Positions 8,732-17,331 of a stretch of 64,000 nt of DNA are shown here, piece by piece. The notes beneath the pieces are model-generated. The model was not told the origin of the DNA. It ran no database searches and saw only the letters and a program-made list of their open reading frames with translations. Position 1 is the stretch's first letter, and each line of letters opens with the position of its first letter. Made by a program: the position numbers and the translations under genes. This stretch comes from Deltaproteobacteria bacterium (lineage in GTDB: Bacteria > Bdellovibrionota_C > UBA2361 > JAGFJO01): positions 1 to 64,000 of the forward strand of contig JAGFJO010000082.1 in assembly GCA_024102635.1 (NCBI GenBank), written 5' to 3'.

Positions 8732-9253
8732 TATTGTTCAATTCACCAGGTGGAGATTGTTTAAAGAAGCCCCTAAGAAATTTTGAGCGGAAATTTCATT
8801 ACTGACATTATCAGTTATTATAAAGAGCGCCACTTACTCAAGCCACAAGAGCAGATTCGATCTCCTGAACCCAGCTGAGCGCCTTTTTTGCACCGAATTG
8901 CAGCAGCGAAAGATCTGGCTGAGAGGTGCAGCGAGAGGTTTCCTGATCGCCTCTGAACTGTGGTGGGGCTAAAATACCTCATTCTAATGGGCAGTCAATT
9001 AAAAGATCTTTCGCGATAATTGGGAGCAAGTTTTTAATCAGCCGAAGAATCGGGCTGTTGGGTTCTGTGACAAAAAAAGATAGATTCCGACAGCCTTGCA
9101 ATCTGCAAGAAAGCCTACCGCGACCTCAGCCGAGTGCATGGCGCGCAGGCGATGCATAGCCTCCTCAATCTTTTGAGAGGAGTGAGGACGCACTCCACAT
9201 TGTGCGCAATACTTATGATAGCAGTGGAGTTATCGGTCATTATCGAAATGTCC
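8732..9253. other. Gene-poor 520-base stretch
   Basis: I find no convincing gene. A minus-strand frame at about 9038-9157 (39 codons, GAGGAG just before its ATG) continues upstream in frame as a YCAQCG-containing reading frame. It is therefore a possible remnant of a zinc-ribbon-like peptide. One copy of the TTATCGGTCA motif lies at 9230-9239. Confidence 0.25.
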
Positions 9254-9829
9254 CTAAGGGCTGCCCTTTCTGCCGCCCTTTTTACTTTTTTTCTTGGATT
9301 TGCTTTTACCGGGTTTGATGAAATTTGGCTTGCTATCATCAGGCTTGAATAGCACTCCATTGGCTCCGGGGACGCCGGTACAGCGATCCGAGCGATACAG
9401 GGGCCCTTCATCAATACACTCAGACCCAACTCCCATATCATGCGGGACACAGATCTCGGTGCCGCCTTTGCACCACAGCCCATCTTCATCAACAGCGATG
9501 AAATCAATATGGTAGACGCGCCCTGTGCCTCGTCCATTTCTCTCGGCCAGTACGCTGGCAGTACCATCCTTATGAATATATGCATCGCCACAGGTGTTGC
9601 CGCTGCCGGGTTCCTGGGTCCTCTCGTCTTGAAAGATACTGGTAATGTTGACTGTGATTTCGTCGCCGTCTGGGTCGGTCACGCCTGTGACAGTGAAATG
9701 CACGAATTTGTGGTTTGGGGGCCAAATAACTGCACTGAGTTCTGGAATTTTGCAATTAGGAGGATGGGCAAGAAGAGGGGTCAAGGGAAGTAAGCATGCT
9801 AATGGCAGTAATAGTAAAGGGTATTTCAT
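9254..9829 (-). CDS. Secreted WPPNHK-domain protein with Lys-rich tail
   Basis: The product has 191 residues. A cleavable signal peptide (about 1-21) is followed by a beta-sandwich-like domain carrying WPPNHK, TDPDGDEITV, SIFQDE and GRGTGRVYHIDFIAVDEDG. This pattern recurs in secreted proteins of deltaproteobacteria and relatives, usually as one unit of larger proteins; here it stands alone. The final 25 residues are almost only Lys, Ser and Gly (KSKSKKKSKKGG). A role in binding anionic surface polymers is conceivable but not shown. Two Cys pairs in the middle suggest disulfides. Confidence 0.75.
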   Translation of the reverse strand: MKYPLLLLPLACLLPLTPLLAHPPNCKIPELSAVIWPPNHKFVHFTVTGVTDPDGDEITVNITSIFQDERTQEPGSGNTCGDAYIHKDGTASVLAERNGRGTGRVYHIDFIAVDEDGLWCKGGTEICVPHDMGVGSECIDEGPLYRSDRCTGVPGANGVLFKPDDSKPNFIKPGKSKSKKKSKKGGRKGSP

Positions 9830-10153
9830 AAGCGGCGAGCTCCCATGTTACAGGTCAAGAAAAGCCGGTCGGCTTCTGAAAGTAGCCAGAGCGGTACTAC
9901 GCATGCCATGACTAAGAACATTGCTGGTTTCAGTTTCCTCTTCCCCTGTCTCCTTAAGCGACCGGTCTATCTTTAAGCCGTAGACGAAAGGTACCAGTAG
10001 CCAGGGACGGCCAATGAAGTGGCGAAGTGATATCCGTCCGTACTTTGATCATGATTTGAATTGATTTGATTTGGGAATGGAACGTCCGTCAGCCCGTACT
10101 ATTGCCGCCGCCTAGCGCACTAGGCGCAAGGCGGCGGCAGAACCTCCATCATC
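9830..10153. other. Gene-free stretch
   Basis: There is no supported gene in these 324 bases between two minus-strand genes. It holds the GC-rich hairpin at 10104-10138, and its left edge must contain the promoter of the secreted protein gene ending at 9254. Confidence 0.35.
10104..10138 (-). terminator. GCCGCC-type hairpin after ACP-like gene
   Basis: GCCGCCGCCT (10104-10113) pairs perfectly with AGGCGGCGGC (10129-10138), with a GCGC/GCGC inner pairing. It lies 16 bases downstream of the stop of the minus-strand gene at 10154. It has no U-run but is very stable, and it resembles the hairpins at 7487 and 8085. Confidence 0.5.
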
Positions 10154-10408
10154 TCAGACGCTCGTAGCTCGGGGATCCTGTTTAAGCTCTAACAGGCGAA
10201 CGACAGATTCTACCGTCGACTCCGGTCCAATCTCTCGAGCACCGATGTCGACGTTGAACTCCCGCTCGGTCTCATAAACGATCTCTTCAAGGTCCTGCTC
10301 ATCTGCATACATGTGAGCAAAACTCTCATGATCTCGGATCTCCTCCACTTTTAAACCGAGCTGTCCACTCAGGATCTCAACAAAACGAGTCCTAGTTGTA
10401 GTTCTCAT
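10154..10408 (-). CDS. Acyl-carrier-protein-like protein lacking the pantetheine serine
   Basis: The product has 84 residues with the four-helix acyl carrier protein layout. Helix I and the loop are ILSGQLGLKVEEIRDHESF, helix II contains LEEIVYETEREFNVDI (matching the ELVMALEEEFDIEI region of ACPs), and helix IV is VESVVRLLEL. Where ACPs have DSL, this protein reads DEQDL, so the serine that carries 4'-phosphopantetheine is missing and it should not be an acyl carrier. AAGGAG lies six bases before the ATG. A membrane phospholipid synthase gene lies upstream on the same strand, separated by about 190 bases. A regulatory or structural role is possible. Confidence 0.65.
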   Translation of the reverse strand: MRTTTRTRFVEILSGQLGLKVEEIRDHESFAHMYADEQDLEEIVYETEREFNVDIGAREIGPESTVESVVRLLELKQDPRATSV

Positions 10409-10600
10409 CTCTCACTCCTTCTCTCGGGGCCAATTCTGTGCGAAGGCAAAGTGCTTCCGCATCGAACCGGCCCATAAAGAGAGTTTGATTGAGCTAACCT
10501 AAAAGCCTTTCGACGTTCCATAAATCACTATAGAGTTTGCATCCGGTTAGTCAAATATACAATACATGCCGCCAGTTAACGTAAATCGGTCGTTGTGAAC

Positions 10601-11167
10601 TTACGGCGGCGGTATATTCATTTCTCTGGAATCCTCGATGTAAAGTTTTGCCGACCATGCTCCTGTTATGAGTATCGCTCCCGCAAGAGGGGTCGAGAGG
10701 TATAGCATCACCGGATATTCCACGCTGAGAAGTAGAGCCGGAAGCGCAAATCCCTGCAGCATAGTGGTAACTTTGGCAACATAGCGGGCAGGGGGGAAGG
10801 GATCCCACCAGATAGCGGCCGCCAACGCGAAAGGGGCAGCAATAAGCTCACGGGTCATAATGGCGAAAAGCTGAAACAGGCGCAGGGTATCAAATATGCC
10901 GGTCAGGCCGTAGGCAAAAAACATAGCTGCCGCGCTTCCGGCCCACAGTACTCGGTCCGCAATCATGTCCGCATGAGCGCCAAGGCGGCTTACCATTCCA
11001 AACTTGCGGGCAATAATCCCATCAATATAGTCCGTGATTGCAGCCACGGCGAACAGCACAATCGTGAGAATAACTGAAGAGCGGGAGAGGATTAAATAGA
11101 TGACGGCGGGGGTAAGGATAATCCGCGCAATGGTTAGATAAGTGGGAATATTTATTGTGCCGGCCAT
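10601..11167 (-). CDS. CDP-alcohol phosphatidyltransferase
   Basis: The product has 188 residues and several membrane segments. The family signature D-x2-DG-x2-AR-x8-G-x3-D-x3-D is intact (DYIDG, IIAR, LGAHADMIAD) at about residues 46-72. This class transfers a phosphatidyl group from CDP-diacylglycerol to an alcohol such as glycerol-3-phosphate at the inner membrane. PgsA is the closest general model, but the acceptor is not identifiable here. GAGGAG lies just before the ATG. A cytidine-linked phospholipid pathway fits the membrane-biogenesis flavour of the region. Confidence 0.85.
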   Translation of the reverse strand: MAGTINIPTYLTIARIILTPAVIYLILSRSSVILTIVLFAVAAITDYIDGIIARKFGMVSRLGAHADMIADRVLWAGSAAAMFFAYGLTGIFDTLRLFQLFAIMTRELIAAPFALAAAIWWDPFPPARYVAKVTTMLQGFALPALLLSVEYPVMLYLSTPLAGAILITGAWSAKLYIEDSREMNIPPP

Positions 11168-11394
11168 CGCTCCTCACTGTGATTGTAGGTTAACCAATGG
11201 AGCGGAGGTTAATCTATGATATTTTGGGGGACGGGCAGGCGAACTGCGCTCTTATCGGTCAATTATTGGCTTTCCAAGTCACTCATTAATGGATATTTAA
11301 AACCGCATAAACAAGATGAAATTGCTGTTGATGGACCGCCGTTTTTAGGCAATCCTTCGTATTTGCAGTATAGTTAACGAGATATTTTTCGAAC

Positions 11395-13395
11395 GTGTAC
11401 TTTTCTATGTCAGTTACAACCACAAATTTTGGGACCGTTGCACAGGGCGCTCGAGGGGAGAAGGTTTTAAGCGAGCCTTGCATAATGGTGATCCTCGGAG
11501 CCTCAGGAGATCTTACTAAACGGCTTCTAGTGCCGGCACTCTACAATCTAGAGTGCGATGGGCTTTTGTCTCAAAATTTTGCGGTGCTTGGAACGAGCCG
11601 TACCGAGCTCAATGATGAGCAGTTCCGTGAGAATATGGCCGGGAAAGAGGACGGGCTGGAAAAGTTTCATACCCGGCAGCAGTTCGATCCAGCCGCATGT
11701 GATAGGCTAGTCTCTCGGATGCACTATACCACTACAAGTATCTCCGAGCAGGATTTTTTCCGCCTTAAGGAGCGGGTGGCTGAACTGGATAAAGTGTACG
11801 GCGCAAATGGGAATGTGCTTTTCTATTTCGCTATGGCACCGCGCTTTTTCGGGGCTCTATGTGAGAACCTATATAAAGCAGGCTTCAGAGATGGGCCGGG
11901 GTGGAAGAGAATAATAGTTGAAAAGCCGTTCGGTACTGATTTGGAGTCGGCTCGCCAGCTCAACGAGGAGATTTTAAAATATTGGGATGAGGAGCAGATC
12001 TATCGCGTTGATCATTATCTTGGCAAAGAGACGGTGCAGAACCTCCTAGCTTTCCGTTTTACTAACGGCATGTTCGAGCCGTTATGGAACAGCAACTACA
12101 TAGATAATATTCAGTTCAACGTTTGCGAGTCAGTTGATGTCCAGGGGCGCGGCGGGTACTACGACAGCTCGGGGGTGCTGCGTGATATGATGCAGAACCA
12201 TATGTTCCAAATGCTGGCGTATCTCTGCATGGAGCCGCCCGGCTCTTTTGAAGCTAACGCCATCCGCAATGAGAAAGCGAAGCTGCTTCAAGCGGTAAGG
12301 GTTTATGAACCGGCTGAAGTTCCAAAGTTTGTGGTCCGCGGGCAGTACGGCCCATCTTTTAGCAAAGAAGGAAGCGTTGAAAGGCCGGGCTACAGACAAG
12401 AAAAGGACGTAAACTCCAACTCGAGCACCGAAACTTATGCCGCTGCAAGGTTCCACATAGATAACCTTAGGTGGCAGGGAGTGCCGATATACTTACGGTC
12501 GGGAAAGGCGCTATGGAAGCGCGGCACTGAGATAGTCGTGGAGTTCAAAAAGCCGCCACTGGCAACCATGCGAGGCTCATCAGTATCGCGACTCGATTCC
12601 AATCGTCTGATATTTCACATCCAGCCCTATCAAGGAATCGGGCTCACGTTCCAAGCTAAAATCCCGGGCCCTACATTGGAGCTGCAGCAGGTAGATATGA
12701 AGTTCGGATATGGCGATGCTTTCAAGGCCTCGCGCTATACCGGATACGAAGTGATGATCTATTCATGCAGCCGCGGCGACGCCACGTTATTTTCAAGGGG
12801 TGACCTTGTCGAAGCTGCCTGGCAGATTGCCCAGCCCATACTAGACTACTGGTCGTCCCATCCTGCTGGCGATGAGTTCCCCAACTACATGCGGGGCTCC
12901 TGGGGGCCGAAGGCCGCAAATGATCTGGTGCGGAGCGAGGGCCGCAGGTGGCATGAGGTAGTTACTCCCGAAGTGCTTGAGCGCTCGCCTCTCTTCCAAG
13001 GCGCCGATCCGCTTCTTTTGAGAACCGTTATCATCTCTCTGCGCTCCATCTCTGTAGAAGCAGGCGAGACGATCATCGAGATCGGTACTCCCGCCCGAGA
13101 GATGTATCTTATCTGCCAAGGGGAGGCTGAAGTATTAGATGCCTCCGGTAAAGTGGTATCAACTTTAAAAGACGGCGACTTTTTCGGCGAAATAGGATTG
13201 CTGGTTTCTATTGATAGGACCGCTACCGTAAGGGCCAAGACGCAGTGCGACCTTTTCGTGCTCGAGCAGGGGGATTTCTCGCGCATTATGCGCGACCACC
13301 CGCAGCTAGCTGAAGCGATGACGAACGTGGCAAAGGAGCGGTACCAAGTGACTGTTTCGGCTAGTCAGCTAATGGGCCCGGCTGAAAATTCATAA
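11395..13395 (+). CDS. zwf: Glucose-6-phosphate dehydrogenase fused to a cyclic-nucleotide-binding domain
   Basis: The product has 666 residues. Residues about 28-525 are a full G6PD: the NAD(P)-binding GASGDLTKR (35-43), EKPFG (176-180), and the active-site DHYLGKE (206-212) with the catalytic His. The enzyme oxidises glucose-6-phosphate to 6-phosphogluconolactone and makes NADPH. Residues about 527-650 are an extra cNMP-binding domain with a complete phosphate-binding cassette: FFGEIGLL, then DRTATVRA with the conserved Glu and Arg. The dehydrogenase alone normally ends near 490-510 residues, so the fusion is real and in frame. The start is a GTG at 11395; an ATG four codons on (11407) is an equally good choice, and neither has a strong Shine-Dalgarno. 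The architecture suggests direct allosteric control of the oxidative pentose phosphate pathway. Confidence 0.93.
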   Translation: MYFSMSVTTTNFGTVAQGARGEKVLSEPCIMVILGASGDLTKRLLVPALYNLECDGLLSQNFAVLGTSRTELNDEQFRENMAGKEDGLEKFHTRQQFDPAACDRLVSRMHYTTTSISEQDFFRLKERVAELDKVYGANGNVLFYFAMAPRFFGALCENLYKAGFRDGPGWKRIIVEKPFGTDLESARQLNEEILKYWDEEQIYRVDHYLGKETVQNLLAFRFTNGMFEPLWNSNYIDNIQFNVCESVDVQGRGGYYDSSGVLRDMMQNHMFQMLAYLCMEPPGSFEANAIRNEKAKLLQAVRVYEPAEVPKFVVRGQYGPSFSKEGSVERPGYRQEKDVNSNSSTETYAAARFHIDNLRWQGVPIYLRSGKALWKRGTEIVVEFKKPPLATMRGSSVSRLDSNRLIFHIQPYQGIGLTFQAKIPGPTLELQQVDMKFGYGDAFKASRYTGYEVMIYSCSRGDATLFSRGDLVEAAWQIAQPILDYWSSHPAGDEFPNYMRGSWGPKAANDLVRSEGRRWHEVVTPEVLERSPLFQGADPLLLRTVIISLRSISVEAGETIIEIGTPAREMYLICQGEAEVLDASGKVVSTLKDGDFFGEIGLLVSIDRTATVRAKTQCDLFVLEQGDFSRIMRDHPQLAEAMTNVAKERYQVTVSASQLMGPAENS

Positions 13396-13487
13396 GAATT
13401 GGCTTTGCTTGCATAAGAGGAGGAATTGATTAACTACGAGCGGTGGATGGGTCAGTGAGGGAAAATGAGTCTAGAGCTCCAGCCGGC

Positions 13488-14018
13488 TTAGCAGCCCAGT
13501 TTCTCTCTGGCGGTATCAATTGCCGCAACGCTCTCCATAAAATCGTTGATTGCTTTGGAGGCGGCCGGGTCCAATCTGAAGCTTACCCTTTCGTTTCGAA
13601 CGGAAGCTGTATATCCATTCCTTTGTAACGCAGCCGCTACCAGCCCGGCTGCAGCTGTTCCCGTACCGCCGGAGGTAAACTCCGAAAAGGTGATGCGGTA
13701 CTTCCCCGAGAAGAAACCACGCTCCACGGGAGCTATTCCGTGAATAATCAAGCTCTCGACATCTCTTGCAAATTCCTCCCGGGCTTCAAGATACTTTGAC
13801 CTGTCAGGAAGAGTGATATTTTCGTCATGCCGGATTCCTGACCAATCAGGGGGAAGAGCGGCGCTAAGACCGGCAATCCCTTTAAGCGGGGTTCTTTCAA
13901 ATAGCTCTCGGGCATGCTGAATTGAAGCATCTAAGGATAGCGAGGCGAGCAATCCTTCAGATCCGAAGATGGCTTCAAGAGTTTCGGTAAGTTGAGTAGG
14001 GGTGGTTATTCTGAACAT
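13488..14018 (-). CDS. Hypothetical protein
   Basis: The product has 176 residues with no family I recognise. It has no signal peptide or membrane segment. A Gly-rich patch (TSGGTGTAAAGLVAAALQRNGY) precedes a beta strand (SVRNERVSFRLD) and a helical end. It is soluble and probably cytoplasmic. It lies between zwf-cNBD (convergent) and another orphan gene read in the same direction about 100 bases upstream. Confidence 0.6.
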   Translation of the reverse strand: MFRITTPTQLTETLEAIFGSEGLLASLSLDASIQHARELFERTPLKGIAGLSAALPPDWSGIRHDENITLPDRSKYLEAREEFARDVESLIIHGIAPVERGFFSGKYRITFSEFTSGGTGTAAAGLVAAALQRNGYTASVRNERVSFRLDPAASKAINDFMESVAAIDTAREKLGC

Positions 14019-14122
14019 AGAAGAATCTTGACCGACTACATGAAGTTATGGCGGGACTAGATTTGGCAGTGCCTTAAGCTTGTTTAAGTGCATGCCGGCG
14101 CGCTATGAGAGGCTTCGAGTAC

Positions 14123-14731
14123 TTATCGGTCATTCCGTCTTGGCGGACCAAAAAAAGCTCCGGCCAGATTATAGCCGACATAACAGGCTGCGGCCCCGGC
14201 TAAGACCGGAAGCGCCATTGCTTTAATCGAGGCACTGCCGAACGGAGTTTGAGGTGCCATTGGTGGATTCTTAAAATCCTCCCTGAGGGCGGCTACTTCG
14301 AAAGCTGCCAGGCATTTGTTGAATCTCTCTCTCCCTTCCGTAAAAGCCTCTACCGAAGAGGGGGTAAGCGGCAATCCTTTTGAGGCCATGTCGTGCTGTA
14401 GCTGTACCATTGAGTCTTTAAGATCGATAAGAGAGGCCATAAGTTTAATACCTTCCTCTGCAGCCTCATAACCTTTTCCGATCCAGTCGTTCATTGTGGC
14501 GATCATAGGAGGGTTGGCTATCTTAAAGGCTTTGAGGCCGTCCGATAACACTGCACTAAGATGTTGCGAGTGTTGAGTACTATCTTCCGGGTTGCAGCGC
14601 CACTCATTTTCTAGAATATGATCAATTCCCGCTGCGAGCTGCTCCGTTGCCAGTTTAAGGGAGCTGGCATAATCAATTATTCTATCTGCGGTGTTCCGGT
14701 CTCTAATGAATGATACAGCTGTGCTAGGCAT
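14123..14731 (-). CDS. Hypothetical helical protein with C-terminal membrane segment
   Basis: The product has 202 residues from the ATG at 14731, chosen because GAGG lies a few bases upstream (a GTG two codons earlier is also open). The first 150 residues are mostly helical and may form coiled coils (ATEQLAAGIDHILENE, DLKDSMVQLQHDM). A single hydrophobic helix near the end (MALPVLAGAAACYVGYNLAGAFF) would anchor the tail in the membrane. The layout is a cytoplasmic helical domain with a C-terminal anchor. I recognise no family. The stop codon lies inside one copy of the TTATCGGTCA motif. Confidence 0.6.
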   Translation of the reverse strand: MPSTAVSFIRDRNTADRIIDYASSLKLATEQLAAGIDHILENEWRCNPEDSTQHSQHLSAVLSDGLKAFKIANPPMIATMNDWIGKGYEAAEEGIKLMASLIDLKDSMVQLQHDMASKGLPLTPSSVEAFTEGRERFNKCLAAFEVAALREDFKNPPMAPQTPFGSASIKAMALPVLAGAAACYVGYNLAGAFFGPPRRNDR

Positions 14732-14736
14732 ATTCA

Positions 14737-14750
14737 CCTCACTTGTGAGG
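14737..14750 (-). promoter_or_regulatory. Palindrome covering the ribosome-binding site
   Basis: CCTCACTTGTGAGG is a perfect inverted repeat whose GTGAGG half overlaps the probable Shine-Dalgarno of the minus-strand gene starting at 14731. It could be a small operator or an mRNA hairpin that hides the ribosome-binding site. It may also be chance. Confidence 0.3.
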
Positions 14751-14938
14751 CGATATTAGCACCATGAGCTGGGTTAACACATTAAGAATTGAAGCTTAGA
14801 TTTGCGGGTCATATCAATCCCACGAAGCGCGATCTAGCGGAGGCGGGGCGCGGCGGCCAAAGCATTGAAGGCCTTAGCCGTCTATAACACACCTTCACAG
14901 GGATGAACCCTTAATTCCCAAGAAATTGTAGGCGATTT

Positions 14939-15913
14939 GTGCCTCTAAAGTTAATTGGAGAGCTGCCCGATTCTTATACCGTAGAGCTTTTGAATTACGC
15001 CATGCAAACGATCGCAACATTGAGGATAAAGCTGGGCGATGACCCGGAACGCACTTATCCGCTGGAGGACAACTGCACCTCCCGGATAGGGCGAGATCTT
15101 GGTAATGATATTGTTCTAGATGATCCGGCCGTATCACGGCTGCACGCTACCATTTCGACCTCGACGGCAGGAGTCGTCATCGCTGACAATAAGAGCACAA
15201 ATGGGACTTTCGTAAACGGTAAGCGGGTGTCTATGCGGCACTTGCAGCTCGGAGATATAGTCGATATCGGAGGGGCGAAGCTCTCGGTCGATATTCATAC
15301 GGAGAGAGCCCTGCGCTCTCTATCTTCGAGCTCGCGATCCAGAGCCTTGACGGCTCAACTAAAGCCTGTGGCAGTAACAATTCTTCTGGCTACGTTGCTC
15401 ACCAATGGAGAGAACGAGGAAGCAGCGGCTCCGCGCGAGAATGTTCTTAAATTCTGGCGGGATCAGGTAAGCGATATAGTTTGGACCTTCAGCGGAGTAG
15501 TGGACAGGGAATTTGGAAACCATCTGGTTGCGCTTTGGCTCGGTAGAGATGCTGCTACTATGGCTCATCACGGAGTGAAAGCGGCGCAAAAGATTAGAGA
15601 GATGACCGCAGCCCTTGCAAAGAGGGCAAGTGCAAGCCATCTGGTCGCTAAGCAGATTCTGACCTCCGGGCATGGCCTTACAGGGGTATTTAGCGGAACA
15701 CAGCTTCCTGATGGCACCAAATTCACAATACTAGGTGATCAGCTTAATTCTACCTTCATACTTGAGGATGGGGTGGTCGATTTATCAAAGGACGTTCTTA
15801 TCTGTTCCGCTACGGCAGAGCTCGTAAAGGCGCACTTTAGACTAGAAGCCTCAGCGATCGAGGATCCTCTCTCTCCGGGTAAACTTGAGATGTATACGGT
15901 GCGCCCTATATAG
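14939..15913 (+). CDS. FHA-domain protein with degenerate class III cyclase domain
   Basis: The product has 324 residues from a GTG. Residues about 25-120 are an FHA phosphothreonine-binding domain with the conserved G51-R52, S66, H69 and N88-G89-T90. Residues about 143-300 follow the class III adenylyl/guanylyl cyclase layout: a first strand VAVTILLATLL, a REFGNHLVALW hairpin, a DAATMAHHGVKAAQKIR helix, a GHGLTGVFSGT strand and FTILGDQLNSTFILED. Both metal-binding aspartates are missing (the first strand has none, and the GD of the hairpin is GN). The transition-state Arg after the conserved Asn is also absent. It is therefore probably catalytically dead and may sense a nucleotide or scaffold phosphoprotein complexes. 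The ATG at 15002 is a later alternative start, but it would trim the FHA edge. Confidence 0.75.
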   Translation: MPLKLIGELPDSYTVELLNYAMQTIATLRIKLGDDPERTYPLEDNCTSRIGRDLGNDIVLDDPAVSRLHATISTSTAGVVIADNKSTNGTFVNGKRVSMRHLQLGDIVDIGGAKLSVDIHTERALRSLSSSSRSRALTAQLKPVAVTILLATLLTNGENEEAAAPRENVLKFWRDQVSDIVWTFSGVVDREFGNHLVALWLGRDAATMAHHGVKAAQKIREMTAALAKRASASHLVAKQILTSGHGLTGVFSGTQLPDGTKFTILGDQLNSTFILEDGVVDLSKDVLICSATAELVKAHFRLEASAIEDPLSPGKLEMYTVRPI

Positions 15914-15956
15914 CTGATTCATTTTTTCTATAATCTTGAACTCGCAATTAGACTGC

Positions 15957-16487
15957 TCACTTGATTTTACGCCGGCGATTAGGGTCCTGATCATGAACCG
16001 AGAGCTTTCTCTTGGTACCACGCTGGCCGGTGGTTTGGCCTGAGCCCGCGCCTCGAATAGCAGGGCTTTCATGAACTTCCAAATTATTTTCAACCGCCTC
16101 GACTCCCAGCGTACGCCGAACTGCTTCACTTATTTCATTTATGGCATATAGGCTATCGGCTCTGCCTCGTAACATTACCTTGCCTTCAGCTACCGAAAGT
16201 ATGATTTGCGAGGCATCGATGGTAGGGTTTCTCTCCAGCCACTCTGCAATCTCCGTATGAATCTCTCTATCTGGCCTGCGGTAGCGGGAGTCGCTGGTGT
16301 CGGAATGGCGTCCGCTCTGATGAACACCTTCGGGATATCTGGCTACCCCTGTATCATCCCCCATAATGGCTCGCCGGCGGCTCTCCTCAACTAGGTCGCT
16401 GCCAGCAAAGGGTGGAGACTGCTTCGAGATGGGAACGTACTCTGTTGCCTTGCCGTTTCCGGAGCTTTTGTCTGATTTGGTTGTCAT
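15957..16487 (-). CDS. BON-domain protein
   Basis: The product has about 176 residues from the ATG at 16487 (a TTG at 16508 is also open). A BON domain lies in the centre: REIHTEIAEWLERNPTIDASQI, then VMLRGRADSLYAINEISEAVRRTLGVEAVENNLEV. BON domains, as in OsmY, bind phospholipids or act in envelope stress. No signal peptide is seen, so this copy is probably cytoplasmic or peripheral. The N-terminal 75 residues are polar and disordered, and the C-terminal 35 are rich in Arg and Lys. It is convergent with the FHA/pseudocyclase gene. Confidence 0.8.
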   Translation of the reverse strand: MTTKSDKSSGNGKATEYVPISKQSPPFAGSDLVEESRRRAIMGDDTGVARYPEGVHQSGRHSDTSDSRYRRPDREIHTEIAEWLERNPTIDASQIILSVAEGKVMLRGRADSLYAINEISEAVRRTLGVEAVENNLEVHESPAIRGAGSGQTTGQRGTKRKLSVHDQDPNRRRKIK

Positions 16488-16723
16488 TACGCGATTTTGA
16501 TACGCCAATCATTTGGCTACCATGAGCCGCAACATCCGCTCTGTAATTACTCTTGAAGCCTTTCTATCGGGGGAGGCAAGACGCTAAATTTCGGTGCCAC
16601 ATGGAGAGTAAATGCCGGCATAACTTATGTTTGAAGTTTTTTTTAACCGGAACCCTCTGTCCGCTTAAGAGCAACGAAAAGAAAGAGCAGAAAGAGAAGC
16701 GCAAAAAGTACGCTTGTTCTCCT

Positions 16724-17014
16724 ATGAAGGTAGTAAGCAAGTACCTTTCACGCCTCCTTAAAGTCTATGAAAAGGTAGAGGCGCACCGTTCGGAGATAAC
16801 CGAACTGCTTTCGAAGCCGAGTGTAACAGGCGGCGCCCCTGCCAAGAGATCATGGATGTTCGAGCTTCATCGCGCCGCCCAGTGCAGGAGACTTACAATC
16901 TGTTTTAGCAGCTATACCAAACCTGTCTCGATATCAGGCGAGGTTCGGGAAGGTATGGCGCCTAATAGTGACTTCGGCGCTATAGGTCCGGGAAGAGCTG
17001 TGCCAGTAGGTTAG
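16724..17014 (+). CDS. Doubtful small basic protein
   Basis: This is a 96-codon open frame from ATG 16724; upstream codons in the same frame stay open back to 16553. The predicted peptide starts with a helical YLSRLLKVYEKVEAHRSEI stretch and then becomes irregular. No ribosome-binding site or family is visible. It sits in an 840-base region that otherwise looks gene-free. Confidence 0.25.
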   Translation: MKVVSKYLSRLLKVYEKVEAHRSEITELLSKPSVTGGAPAKRSWMFELHRAAQCRRLTICFSSYTKPVSISGEVREGMAPNSDFGAIGPGRAVPVG

Positions 17015-17331
17015 TAATGATGTTCTGCGTATAGACTGCGTCAACGCCATTCATCGACCGTGATACAAAATCAGTTAGATCAGTTGATTCTCCCTCTGAC
17101 TTGACCTTCGTCAATATTAGGGTCTCAAGGGGTTATTGTAACACCGAATGCGGCATGGTAATGGTCCGAGGGCCGATTAATCTGCGCTGGGCGGTAAGAC
17201 ACTGCAGGGCGCTCGATGGAGGAGCGCCACCTAAAACCGCGAAACCTGAGAATGCTTAAAAGCGCACTATCTAAGATTAACAAGCGGTCTGGTGCCGAAA
17301 CATATTTAGCCGTTTTTAGGAGCGTTGCGAG
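17015..17331. other. Gene-free stretch with two hairpins
   Basis: It contains a small TTGAC/GTCAA hairpin at 17101-17114 and a GGCGCTC/GAGCGCC hairpin at 17208-17228. Neither is followed by a U-run. The right end should hold the promoter of the beta-barrel gene at 17332. I see no gene here. Confidence 0.35.

Noticed and set aside
9440-9793. Plus-strand 117-codon frame
   Set aside because: It is antisense to the WPPNHK-domain gene, which has a signal peptide and family motifs.
10601-11167. Specific assignment as PgsA
   Set aside because: The catalytic signature is shared by all CDP-alcohol phosphotransferases; the acceptor cannot be told from this sequence.
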